Positions 46,980 through 55,444 of a DNA stretch of 62,057 nucleotides are shown piece by piece. Each line of letters begins with the position of its first letter. The stretch's first letter is position 1. Made by a program: the position numbers and the translations under genes. The stretch comes from Rhizobium sophorae (GTDB taxonomy: Bacteria > Pseudomonadota > Alphaproteobacteria > Rhizobiales > Rhizobiaceae): positions 1-62,057 of the forward strand of contig NZ_JABFCN010000004.1 of assembly GCF_013087515.1 (NCBI RefSeq), in the 5' to 3' direction. The notes under the pieces were generated by a model, which was not told the DNA's origin, ran no database searches, and was given only the letters and a program-made list of their open reading frames with translations.

Positions 46980-49900
46980 TCAGCCCCCTTCTCGGTTGCC
47001 ATCCGCGTCGTCGTCGAGATTGTCGAACTCGAGCTTGCGGAGGGCGCTTTGCGCATCGGCCCGTCTCTTTTCTGATTGGATGCGTCGATCGATATCCGCG
47101 ATCTGCCGTCGCGCAAATCCGGAGATGCGCACGTCGCCATCCTCCAGCCACGGCTCGATAAGTGCCTTCTTCATTCTGAGGCTTTCGACGAATCCGAACT
47201 CCCCATGGACGACGCCGGTGTTCTCGAGACTTCTGGAAACGCCGGCTCTCACCCCCTCGTCGTCCGGGAGTTTAAGAAGGAGAGCCTTCAGAACCGAGTG
47301 CGTCGAGGTTTCTCCGTGATAGTTCTGCATAACGCTAAGGATGAACTTCGCGTCCTTGACCGTTCCGGCATCAATGAGGGCGACGAGCGCGGCTGCAAAT
47401 TCTGGCGGGCATCCGGAGAAGATCGAGGCAAGCACGCGACCGCCGCGATAACCAAACAACGAGGAGTCCTCCTCGAACCAACCGCGGGCTTTCGCCACCG
47501 CCAAGCGGGCGTCCGAGGATAGAGACGCGGCAAGAAGCTGGAACCGATGGGGCACGGCTTCGTAGCGGACGTCGTCGCCACCCTCGCTTGGATGTTGGAG
47601 GCGACGACCAAGGAAGTCCCAAACCAGCTCCAAGTAGGGTTCCGCGACGAAGGAAAGAATTCGCTCGCCATTCCAGGGAATTTCCGGGAATTCGACAAGA
47701 CTCTCAAGGATTAGGCTTGCGTCAATGGCTTCGAAGGTCTCGAAGAACGGTGTCTTTTCTGGCAGCCACGCCAGATTGATCCAACGTGCATCTTTGACAG
47801 CGATTAGATGGCGGAGTGCGGGGCGCACCAGCTCGTCGTTCGAGGGAACGTTTTCTGGATAATTTCGCATGGCGAAGAGCAGACACTCCGCGATTGCATG
47901 CCGGTCATCGTCTTCGATCGCCCGGTTCAGTAGGACCTTCAAAGTTTCCGGATCGTTGGGCGACGATCCGCGCCAATGGACCGCGATCGATAGCAGATGA
48001 CCGGGCCTTGCGAGGAACTCGTCTAGCGATTGTTTATACGCCGCGTGATCGCCGCTTTTGATGAGGCCGTTCAGAAAGCCCGGCAGAAAACGCAAAAGAT
48101 CGTCGTTGCCGTTGGCAAGCAGGAACTTTGCGACCGAAGGCTGGTTCTCCGAAAGCTTCACGATGAACTGCCCGAGCTTCGGGAAAGTCGCCATGTCGTC
48201 CGACCTGGTAGCGGCGCAGCGTTCCAAGAACTCCAGCCAGGTAGAGCGGGAGAGATCGTCGACCTCGTCGAGAAAAGCCTCGATCTGGCTGTCTCGGTAC
48301 GCGTCCACTTTCGCGTGGTCGAACCCCCGGTCTTCCCACTGCTGTGGCATGACGCCTTCGAAACCAACCAGGATTTTGTACCGAACGAAGGTCTGGTCCG
48401 TGTTGAATCTGTCGCGCAAAGCGAGAATCGCTTCCGCGAGCTGGGATGCTTGATGAAGACAACCCATCGCAGCGCCCTTGGTTCCCAGCAGCTCCGTCGT
48501 TCGGTAGTACGCGTAAAGCGCGTTGTGCTCGATCGTCTCGCGCAGCTCGTACGAAATCTGTTCAGCGCGGCTGGTATAGAAGCTAATGATCGCTGCGTGG
48601 TCGATCAGCACCTGGCGAAGGAAGTCGCCGCTCGGTCCGCTGCGGGAAGCGGTTCTCGTCGCATTGTCCAGAGCATGGAATACCAGTCGCCGCTCGCGGT
48701 CGTCGACTGCGGTCTCGAACAACTCGAAAAGCGCTGTCATCGCCGTCTGCCGGAGTTCGTATACCGTTGCAACCGGCACCTCTCCAGCTTGCCAGGAGAC
48801 GGCGTCCGCGCTCCATTCCGTACCGGTGGCTTCCGCGTCGAGCAGTTCCTTCCATGTCTCGACGATCAATGGGCGAGTTTCGGTAGAACAGTCTTTCTGT
48901 CGCTTGATCAGCTTCGCTAGCCGGCGCTGTACGTCCGGTCCGACCTGTTCCCAAACCTGAAGATTGTACTGGGCCAGATGTCCGACGGCATCGAGGATCT
49001 TCGTTCGAATCCTTTCCTCGGCCTCGCCCACGAATATCCTCTGAAGTGCTAGATAGACCTCTTCGACCGCGGTGTAGCGATACCGATCGATCACCTCAAC
49101 GACCTTCTCTGCAATCTCCTCGGCCGCGTGACCGTCAAAGGTTGAGAACGGCGTCTCGATCGGCTTCGTAGTCGTCGCTCTCGCGGCTTCAACCGCGCCT
49201 ACCAGAACCTCGACAACCTCGGGAAATACGGAGGGCACATCGTCGTATAGAGGTAGGAGGTCGTCGGAAAGCGACGATACGAGATCGAAGCGCTCGTTGT
49301 TGTCGGCGGCAGCCTTCAAGGATTCGAGAAGGTTCTGATCGAAGAGCTGTTTGCCCGCGACAAGGCGCTCGTAGTCCTGCTGCACACGCTGGAATTCATA
49401 TCCCGCGGGCATGAGGTACCTGTCCATGATACGGTCGAAACGCTTCCTGATCTGATCAAGCGCCTCGTTGCCAAATCCTTCCCGGTCATCGATCTTGTAG
49501 ATGATATCGTGAGAGGTCTCCGCCCAGGCGTGGATTAGGATCGTCTGGATCTGTATTTCGCAACGGAGACCGGCAAAGTCGCGGTACTCTGGCAGTACGG
49601 CGCGCGCTTCATTCAATGACACGGTATAGTGGACGGCCTGATATCGGACTTGTCCGTTTTCCTCTACTGGATGATGGATCTTCGTTGCATCGCGGTCGAC
49701 GTCGAAGTTGTCGAACACGATGCTTGAGTTCAGGAACCGGTCGACGTCGTTATTCGTATAGAAGATGATGCGCACGCCGGCGAGATCGCGACGGACCACT
49801 GCGACGTCCGCGTCCAGATTTCCGGTTTCCTGCATTCGTTTATGAAGACTCTCGGGAGTCTTGGCGCGCGCTTGTATCGATTGCGGCTTGGGAAGATCGC

Positions 49901-49997
49901 CCGCAGCGGCGATCGAGCGCTCGAGCAGATGGGCCACAGTGTCTGCGAAGGCCTGGTAGACAGCGAAGTAGAAGCGCTCGTAGTCTTGGAGGTTCAT
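46980..49997 (-). CDS. RelA/SpoT-type alarmone synthetase fused to a large helical region
   Basis: A 1005-residue protein. Residues 1-200 form a RelA/SpoT synthetase domain with the key motifs in order: ARAKTPESLHKRM (RxKxxxS), DLAGVRIIFY (metal Asp71), RYQAVHYTV (Tyr119, His123) and CEIQIQTILIHAWAETSHD (Glu148). All look catalytically intact. There is no HD hydrolase domain, TGS or ACT domain. Residues 200-1000 are mostly helical, perhaps HEAT-like repeats. It would make (p)ppGpp or a related pyrophosphorylated nucleotide from ATP, which is toxic without a hydrolase. It is fifth in an operon with three TIR proteins and a SLOG protein, so I infer a regulated growth-arrest effector; the helical part may be the sensor or inhibitory region. 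Confidence 0.85.
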   Translation of the reverse strand: MNLQDYERFYFAVYQAFADTVAHLLERSIAAAGDLPKPQSIQARAKTPESLHKRMQETGNLDADVAVVRRDLAGVRIIFYTNNDVDRFLNSSIVFDNFDVDRDATKIHHPVEENGQVRYQAVHYTVSLNEARAVLPEYRDFAGLRCEIQIQTILIHAWAETSHDIIYKIDDREGFGNEALDQIRKRFDRIMDRYLMPAGYEFQRVQQDYERLVAGKQLFDQNLLESLKAAADNNERFDLVSSLSDDLLPLYDDVPSVFPEVVEVLVGAVEAARATTTKPIETPFSTFDGHAAEEIAEKVVEVIDRYRYTAVEEVYLALQRIFVGEAEERIRTKILDAVGHLAQYNLQVWEQVGPDVQRRLAKLIKRQKDCSTETRPLIVETWKELLDAEATGTEWSADAVSWQAGEVPVATVYELRQTAMTALFELFETAVDDRERRLVFHALDNATRTASRSGPSGDFLRQVLIDHAAIISFYTSRAEQISYELRETIEHNALYAYYRTTELLGTKGAAMGCLHQASQLAEAILALRDRFNTDQTFVRYKILVGFEGVMPQQWEDRGFDHAKVDAYRDSQIEAFLDEVDDLSRSTWLEFLERCAATRSDDMATFPKLGQFIVKLSENQPSVAKFLLANGNDDLLRFLPGFLNGLIKSGDHAAYKQSLDEFLARPGHLLSIAVHWRGSSPNDPETLKVLLNRAIEDDDRHAIAECLLFAMRNYPENVPSNDELVRPALRHLIAVKDARWINLAWLPEKTPFFETFEAIDASLILESLVEFPEIPWNGERILSFVAEPYLELVWDFLGRRLQHPSEGGDDVRYEAVPHRFQLLAASLSSDARLAVAKARGWFEEDSSLFGYRGGRVLASIFSGCPPEFAAALVALIDAGTVKDAKFILSVMQNYHGETSTHSVLKALLLKLPDDEGVRAGVSRSLENTGVVHGEFGFVESLRMKKALIEPWLEDGDVRISGFARRQIADIDRRIQSEKRRADAQSALRKLEFDNLDDDADGNREGG

Positions 49998-50049
49998 CGA
50001 GTGGAGCTTTTTTCAGCTACGAACATATCTATTTCTGCGCGACCCGTGT

Positions 50050-50700
50050 CTAGTTGTTGCGCCGCCAGTACCGATCCTCCGCCGTCGCAGGCTGTTCCTC
50101 CGGAACGCGATACCGCTCCTCCTTAACGGAAATGTCGAGGTGCTCGTGGAAGAGCGCGACGTAGTCTCGGTTGAGTTCGAAATCCGAGGAGACGTCGCCC
50201 ATGATTTTGGCGACTTCCAAGGAAGCACCGCCCGTCGAAGTGACGGGGATAACCTTCGCGTCCGGCTGCAGCTTTTTGAACATCTCGTACTCGGCAACGA
50301 TGCCGCCCATTCCGCCGATGAATACGGCGGCCTTGAACTGAGTCTCGGTGAACATGCGTTCGCGCATCAGGCTCAGACTCGCGTCCCGGTCCCCTCCGAG
50401 GTTTGCGGTGAACACGACGTTGTGAAAGCGCTTGTTATCTTCCGGGAATTCGTCCTTGAACACTTCAGATTGATACAGTGTGACCCATTCGCCGTAGTCG
50501 ACGCTCATGTCCTCGGACATTACAAGGATCATCGGGGTAATAGCTGGATGCCCGCCCCAGACCAGCGGCCGCCGTCCCAAGGTGACATAGGCAAGTGCCG
50601 AGACTGCGGAGGTGATCGCAACGGTGTCTGCTGTTTCCGCGTAGGCAGGGCCGCGCTTAGGGTCAGGAACTCCTGCCGATAGGAAGATAGCTTCAGCCAT
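50050..50700 (-). CDS. Stand-alone SLOG-superfamily ligand-sensor protein
   Basis: A 216-residue Rossmann-like protein. The sequence IFLSAGVPDPKRGPAYAETADT, the strand-loop LVWGGHPAITPMI (about 46-58) and the second glycine loop FIGGMGGIVAEYEMF (about 127-141) are the hallmarks of the SLOG family, whose members bind nucleotide-derived signals, as in the Thoeris protein ThsA. No effector domain is fused to it. The ATG lies two bases after the stop of the preceding TIR gene. In this operon it is the natural candidate to bind a signal made by the TIR proteins and pass it on to the downstream synthetase. The family assignment is by motif; the role is inference. Confidence 0.75.
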   Translation of the reverse strand: MAEAIFLSAGVPDPKRGPAYAETADTVAITSAVSALAYVTLGRRPLVWGGHPAITPMILVMSEDMSVDYGEWVTLYQSEVFKDEFPEDNKRFHNVVFTANLGGDRDASLSLMRERMFTETQFKAAVFIGGMGGIVAEYEMFKKLQPDAKVIPVTSTGGASLEVAKIMGDVSSDFELNRDYVALFHEHLDISVKEERYRVPEEQPATAEDRYWRRNN

Positions 50701-50702
50701 GA

Positions 50703-51863
50703 TCAATCGTCCATCCCTGCCAAGGCCCAGCCGGCCTCCGATACCCGGATCGCCTTCACCGCCTTGATCTGCTCGTCCAACCACGCGAGATGCTGAATCC
50801 AAGTATCACGAATTCCTACGTGATCGTAAACCAGAATCGGGGTCTCCCCCTGATTGGCCTTTCTGGCCTTGGTGGCGACATCGTTCAGGGTCTCGGCAGA
50901 AGGAATCCCAACGATCGGATAGGCCCAGACCAACCGTTCGTTCAGCAGGCGCACGGCGATCGCTCGATGAGCCCCAATCGCCTCGATCGACGCTCCGATC
51001 TTCTCGACGTCGGCCCTGAGCTTTCCGGTTATCGACATGTACCGCGCCGCGATGCTCATGCTTCGCAGTCGTTCCACACGCAAAACAATGGATTCGGCGG
51101 TAGCATCTGCGATCGGGCCGTCCTGCCCAAGAAGCTCTTCCGGATCGAGGTAGACCGTCTCGGACATATCCGTCAGTCGGGTCGGGGTGTGCTCGGGCCA
51201 TATAACGCGAATGACCTGAATTTCCTTCGCTCGAGCTCGGCCAATCTCCTGGCGTGTCCATCGGCTTTCGAAGTAGGTCGGTGTGTCGAGCATGACCACC
51301 ACGTCGGAATCAACGAGGCGATGCCAGAGCACGTCTTGAAACGGGTCACCGGGGCGAATGTCATGCGTGTCTAGGAAGACGTCGAAGCCGCGCGAATTGA
51401 GAAGATCGTGGAGCTGCAAGGCGGCCGCCCGCGACTCCGTTCGTCGGTAGCTAACGAACACTCGGCGCTGCGGACGCAAAAGCCCTACGCACTCCAGCAC
51501 GGCGGAGGACAATTCGGTCAGATTGGCATCGTCGGGCCGACGCTTGAGACCATTAGCAAACTGCAGGGGCTTCGGGATTAGGGCGCCAAAGTCTTCCGTA
51601 TGTCCAACGGTCGGGATTATCGGCATGCTGGCGGCGACCAGTTCCTGCGCCTCAGCGAGATCGGGATGTCCCGCACTTCCGAAATATATCGCTGCGAACG
51701 CATTGCGCCGGTCGCGGCCACCGACGGACTGGCCATCGTGGATCAGAACACCCTCTCCGACCGACAGATCGAAGTCGGCGATCATCTCTCCGATGGTTGT
51801 GGCGAGCCTGGCACGTTCTTCACCAGTCGGCTGCCCTAATATCGCTAGTTCGTAGAGGCTCAT
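50703..51863 (-). CDS. TIR-domain protein with N- and C-terminal extra domains
   Basis: A 386-residue protein. A TIR domain occupies about residues 133-235 (RRVFVSYRRTESRAAALQLH ... GFDVFLDTHDIRPGD ... VVVMLDTPTYFESRWTRQEIG) with the expected catalytic glutamate, Glu206, of TIR NADases. Residues 1-130 are a separate alpha/beta domain (YELAILGQPTGEERARLATTI ... IYFGSAGHPDLAEAQELV). Residues 260-386 form another predicted Rossmann-like region (RLVWAYPIVGIPSAETLNDV ... TPILVYDHVGIRDTWIQHL). The ATG overlaps the preceding stop by four bases. It may make or sense an NAD-derived signal; the flanking domains are unlike Thoeris ThsB and are unassigned. Confidence 0.8.
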   Translation of the reverse strand: MSLYELAILGQPTGEERARLATTIGEMIADFDLSVGEGVLIHDGQSVGGRDRRNAFAAIYFGSAGHPDLAEAQELVAASMPIIPTVGHTEDFGALIPKPLQFANGLKRRPDDANLTELSSAVLECVGLLRPQRRVFVSYRRTESRAAALQLHDLLNSRGFDVFLDTHDIRPGDPFQDVLWHRLVDSDVVVMLDTPTYFESRWTRQEIGRARAKEIQVIRVIWPEHTPTRLTDMSETVYLDPEELLGQDGPIADATAESIVLRVERLRSMSIAARYMSITGKLRADVEKIGASIEAIGAHRAIAVRLLNERLVWAYPIVGIPSAETLNDVATKARKANQGETPILVYDHVGIRDTWIQHLAWLDEQIKAVKAIRVSEAGWALAGMDD

Positions 51864-52462
51864 CGGCTGACAAGCCCTGCGGCTGTCTCGATCCAGCCGC
51901 CGATGTTCTTGTGACCGTTCTGCTGCGCATAGTCGTAGCTTAGGCAATGCTGCGAGAGCTGCACGACGGTAGTGGACGTCGGCGGGTCGAACCAGAGGTC
52001 GCCTTTACGGATCGCAAGTGTGTAGTCGGCGTATTTCACCCACTTGTCGTCCTTCCATTCCGCGAGATAGATCCCTGCGTCGGTCTTGTAGACGCCCATC
52101 TGTGCAAGGGGGTCCGCACCCTTCGTCGAAGTGTTGCCGTTCTTATCCTTGACACCATGGACATGCACGGTGAGTAGGCCGTTGCCCTTGATAACGCTCC
52201 GCGCGATCTCGTAGCGTACCCATCGCCGCTGCCAAGTGTTCGTTCCGGTAAGGACGCAGGTCACCGAAGTATTCTCGAGTCCTTTCCGAAGAAAGCTCTT
52301 CAGCGTGTCGTCGTTCTCGCGCTTCGACGCTTCGAAGACGCTGCTGTCGAAGAAGCCGACGTCGATCTGATCTGCGGGTGCGACCACCCAGGAATTGCGG
52401 GCGATCCACGCGCGCCAGACATCTGGAGTGTAATGAAAGGAAAAAAATGTTCGTCGCGCCAT
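51860..52462 (-). CDS. ThsB-type TIR protein (DUF1863/TIR-like)
   Basis: A 200-residue protein. The start MARRTFFSFHYTPDVWRAWI and the block SVTCVLTGTNTWQRRWVRYEI are diagnostic of the DUF1863 TIR-like family that includes Thoeris ThsB. The catalytic glutamate of this family is probably Glu85 (RRWVRYEI). ThsB proteins detect phage and convert NAD to a cyclic ADP-ribose isomer that activates ThsA. No ThsA (SIR2 plus SLOG) is encoded here. GGAAAG lies upstream of the ATG; the gene is 52 bases after the previous TIR gene and overlaps the next by four bases. Confidence 0.85.
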   Translation of the reverse strand: MARRTFFSFHYTPDVWRAWIARNSWVVAPADQIDVGFFDSSVFEASKRENDDTLKSFLRKGLENTSVTCVLTGTNTWQRRWVRYEIARSVIKGNGLLTVHVHGVKDKNGNTSTKGADPLAQMGVYKTDAGIYLAEWKDDKWVKYADYTLAIRKGDLWFDPPTSTTVVQLSQHCLSYDYAQQNGHKNIGGWIETAAGLVSR

Positions 52463-52514
52463 CGGCTACTTTCCATTTCCAAAGTTGACAATCACGGCGA
52501 TTGAAGCGAACCCG

Positions 52515-53030
52515 TCAAGGCACCTGGTTTCCGCTCAAGCGATGTCCATTTCCGGCTGCGTCGAAGTGGCCGATACCCCCTGACTGCGTGTCATTGAGAT
52601 GACGGTAGAGCTGTAGGTACTCGTTTCCGTGGGTGACGCCGCGGCTGTCCCTAGTTTGAATGACCAGGATTCGGTTCAAATCCTTCACGCCGTCGGCGTA
52701 ACCGATCTCCCAAGGGCACCAGCGGCTAGCCATCGAGTTTTGGGTGGCGAGGAAGAAAAACATCTCCAGGTCGCGAATTTTTCCCTGGATCTTCTCGGCG
52801 GTCCGGCGATCAGGACGCTCGGGCATCGTATGGTCCTCCCAGTCGATGTAGACCTCCCAGCCCTTTCGATGGAGATAACCCTGCAGACCCTTTGCGAGAT
52901 CGGCGTCCACATGGCTGTGGCATAGGAAGGCGGTTCGCTTGTTTTCCCTCCTCCCGTCGCTCGCGGATTTTCTGACAGTTGAATAGCTTGCTGAACTTCG
53001 TATGTCGCTCTGATCAATCGCCATTGCCAT
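52515..53030 (-). CDS. TIR-domain protein, first gene of the six-gene operon
   Basis: A 171-residue protein: a 30-residue basic leader, then a TIR_2-type domain (KRTAFLCHSHVDADLAKGLQGYL ... GWEVYIDWEDHTMP ... FFFLATQNSMASRWCPWEIGYADG). Glu108 in RWCPWEIG is the expected NADase glutamate. GGAGG lies five bases before the ATG. It heads the minus-strand operon, with its promoter in the 550-base gap shared with the divergent MazG operon. Multiple TIR genes with one signal receiver are known in Thoeris loci, where each TIR recognises different phages; the same logic may apply here. Confidence 0.85.
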   Translation of the reverse strand: MAMAIDQSDIRSSASYSTVRKSASDGRRENKRTAFLCHSHVDADLAKGLQGYLHRKGWEVYIDWEDHTMPERPDRRTAEKIQGKIRDLEMFFFLATQNSMASRWCPWEIGYADGVKDLNRILVIQTRDSRGVTHGNEYLQLYRHLNDTQSGGIGHFDAAGNGHRLSGNQVP

Positions 53031-53580
53031 TCACCCCTCCAAGTGGAGTGTTATTTGCCTGATTCTCAACCGCTAATCGAGTCCAGGACTGCGATCTCGG
53101 AGCCGACGCCGCGCCTCGGCCTAATCACTCGGAAAAAAGTGGTCACGGTCTGCGTCCGGATGACGGCGGCAGCAGCGCCGGGAGTGCACCGGGGCGAGCG
53201 CCAAGGCAGAACGACCAAGGAGTTGCGCGTCGCCGCGGTGAAGCCGAGCGCACGCGCTGCGGGCCGGAACAGCCTGCTTATCGTCCATCCAACCCGAAGC
53301 TGCACCCCCTCGATGAATTAGCCTAGCCATAAGTAGATTCATTTCTTTTAGGAAGGCAGAACGCTGCGATATGCGCGGAGGTAATCGCGAAAGATCGGGA
53401 TTATGTCGCGTATACTCTTTGGGCTACACGCTGCTCGGGAGGTGAAAGACGAAGGACCTGGAGCTGGCATCCGTGACAGATTTCAGCACTGCAAACGTCA
53501 TGACTGTGGACCAATTCGCGCCTGGAGCTTGAAGACGAAGGGGACTCAGTGTCTTCTGCAGACAACTTGCAGGAGAATTC
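53031..53580. other. Divergent intergenic region of two island operons
   Basis: These 550 bases separate the TIR operon (minus) from the MazG-like operon (plus) and must hold both promoters. A TATACT at 53411-53416 is a possible plus-strand -10 element but has no convincing -35. Frames of 70-93 codons on both strands (for example 53043-53321) have no family resemblance or ribosome site and are not called. Confidence 0.4.
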
Positions 53581-53946
53581 ATGTCAGGGAACTCATTTCA
53601 GGAACGGGTCTGGCAATGGATCGCTGCATGCTTCCCGCCCCAGGCCCATGCGGATGTAAAGGAGCGGACACACCGCTTTCTTGAGGAAGCACTGGAGCTT
53701 GCCCAGGCGAACGGATGCTCCAGGCAGGATGCGCAGGATCTCGTCGACTACGTTTATGGCCGCGCGCCGGGAGAGCTCGCCCAGGAGACCGGCGGCACGC
53801 TCGTGACGCTGGCTGCGCTCTGCAACGCGAACGGCATAGACATGGAGGAGGCAGGGCAGCGCGAACTGGATCGGAACTGGGCCAGAATCGACAGGATTCG
53901 GGCGAAGCAGGCCGCCAGGCCACAAGGTTCGGCACTGCCGCAATGA
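53581..53946 (+). CDS. MazG-like NTP pyrophosphohydrolase
   Basis: A 121-residue all-alpha protein. The motif TGGTLVTLAALCNANGIDMEEAGQRELDRNW and the upstream EEALELAQANG carry the acidic EExxE-like and ELxD signatures of the MazG/dUTPase-like superfamily, which hydrolyse (d)NTPs to monophosphates. AGGAGA precedes the ATG. It overlaps the next gene by four bases (ATGA) and begins a three-gene operon. It may limit a nucleotide pool; a link to the nearby nucleotide-modification genes is speculation. Confidence 0.75.
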   Translation: MSGNSFQERVWQWIAACFPPQAHADVKERTHRFLEEALELAQANGCSRQDAQDLVDYVYGRAPGELAQETGGTLVTLAALCNANGIDMEEAGQRELDRNWARIDRIRAKQAARPQGSALPQ

Positions 53947-54347
53947 AGTTTCATCCCGCTCAGCAGCGTGCACAAGCCTCAAGGCTCATTGTCAAAGTCG
54001 CGGACAGTAGCGAGAATCGTATGCAGATTTCCTACGATACCGCAGACCTGAAGCGATGCTGTCAGAAGCGCGAGGTAGCCGAAGAACGCTTCGGTCGGAC
54101 CTACGCCGACCGCCTGGTTTCGGAAATCGCGGACGCCGAGGCATTCGACTACGTCGACGAGTGGCACCAGATTCTTGGGGGTAACGTGACGACCTTTGCT
54201 GACAATTCCTTTCAAGTGGTGATCGGTTCGAGCTACATGGCGACCTTCGTCAGCGTGGACGAGAACGCAGCCTTCGACGTGAATGGACGGATCGTCTGGG
54301 CGAGTGTTGAATACATTAAGTTGATGTCCATATCGGAAGTACAATGA
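53943..54347 (+). CDS. HigB-like putative toxin
   Basis: A 134-residue protein. After a 25-residue N-terminal extension the sequence MQISYDTADLKRCCQKREVAEERFG, the following helix (LVSEIADAEAFDYVDEW) and the final beta strand region resemble RelE/HigB-type mRNA interferases. Its product is small and the gene overlaps the next gene by four bases; that gene encodes an HTH protein of the HigA type, the expected antitoxin partner. I infer a toxin-antitoxin pair. The match is by overall pattern, not by a strict motif. Confidence 0.5.
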   Translation: MKFHPAQQRAQASRLIVKVADSSENRMQISYDTADLKRCCQKREVAEERFGRTYADRLVSEIADAEAFDYVDEWHQILGGNVTTFADNSFQVVIGSSYMATFVSVDENAAFDVNGRIVWASVEYIKLMSISEVQ

Positions 54348-55444
54348 TCGAAGAGCACGCAACAGCGAATTGGTTTTCGAAGCCAGGCGACTCGATACGG
54401 GCGATCATGCAGCGCCGCGAGATCGGCGCGCACGATCTCGCGCAGTGCTTCCGTGACGGCATCGAGACGGTTAGGACACTGCTCGACGGATCGCGCCGTA
54501 TCGACGAAGAGACCGCGAACACTCTGTCCGAGGCGCTGGGCGCATCACCGAAGTTCTGGCTGAAGCGTCAAGAAAATTTCGAAGCGGCCGTCCATCGCGC
54601 GGTCATCCAGATTCAAGAAAGTGGGCTCGAGGACGTCCTGCTGCGCCTCCCTGCGCCTGGACGCAAAGCCGGCGGGAGACTGTCGGCCGAGAGGCGCATT
54701 GAAGAAATCCGTAAGCGGCTTGTGTTCTATAATGTTCCGAACGCGGAATCATGGACCGCTCGTTACGGCCGGCTCGTCGGTGAGACCGACTACCGGACGT
54801 CGAAAACCTTCGTTGCGAAGGAAGACGCCACGCTGCTGTGGCTGAGACGCGGCGAGCTCGAGGCCGACATGGTCCAGACGCGGGTCTGGAATGCGGGAAA
54901 CCTTCTGGATCGGCTCGAGGCGATCCGAAAGCTTTCGATGATCAGGCATCCCGAGGCTTTCCTGCCGAAGCTTCGCACCCTGTGTGCCGAGGCTGGGGTG
55001 GCCCTCGTCATCGTCAAGGCGCCCGAAGGGTGTCGGGCAAGCGGCGCGATCAGGATGGTCGACCCCGACAAAGCCATGCTTCTTCTCAGCTTCAGGTACA
55101 AACGAGATGACCAGTTCTGGTTCACCGTTTTTCATGAAATGGGACATCTCGTCCTCCATAAGGCGGACACGTTCGTCGATGACGACGCCGTTCCTAGCGA
55201 CGCCGACCGGGAACAGGAGGCCAACGAGTTCGCGGCCGAATGTATCATCCCACCGCTGAGGGAATCAGAGTTCGAGCGGGTTCCTCCGAAAAGGGACGAC
55301 ATCCTTCGGTTCAGCGTGTCGATCGGCATCGGCGCGGGCCTCACGGTCGGGCAGATGCAGCATCGCGGAATGCTAGGACCGGACAAGCTGAACTACCTGA
55401 AGAGAACTTGGGATTGGGCTCAGATCAACCCGGTCCGGGTCTAG
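54344..55444 (+). CDS. HTH regulator with ImmA/IrrE-type metallopeptidase domain
   Basis: A 366-residue protein. Residues 15-75 are a HigA/XRE-like helix-turn-helix (GDSIRAIMQRREIGAHDLAQC ... GASPKFWLKRQENFE). The C-terminal half is an ImmA/IrrE peptidase with the zinc motif His264-Glu265-x-x-His268 (FHEMGHLVLHK) and the downstream glutamate in REQEANEFAAECIIP. Such fused proteins act as antitoxins or phage-repressor-cleaving regulators. It overlaps the HigB-like gene (ATGA). It converges on the gene ending at 55441 with a four-base overlap of their 3' ends. Confidence 0.85.
   Translation: MIEEHATANWFSKPGDSIRAIMQRREIGAHDLAQCFRDGIETVRTLLDGSRRIDEETANTLSEALGASPKFWLKRQENFEAAVHRAVIQIQESGLEDVLLRLPAPGRKAGGRLSAERRIEEIRKRLVFYNVPNAESWTARYGRLVGETDYRTSKTFVAKEDATLLWLRRGELEADMVQTRVWNAGNLLDRLEAIRKLSMIRHPEAFLPKLRTLCAEAGVALVIVKAPEGCRASGAIRMVDPDKAMLLLSFRYKRDDQFWFTVFHEMGHLVLHKADTFVDDDAVPSDADREQEANEFAAECIIPPLRESEFERVPPKRDDILRFSVSIGIGAGLTVGQMQHRGMLGPDKLNYLKRTWDWAQINPVRV

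Noticed and set aside
53043..53684. Frames of 70-93 codons on both strands between the TIR and MazG operons
   Set aside because: Low-complexity Arg/Pro-rich products without ribosome sites; the region more likely holds promoters.
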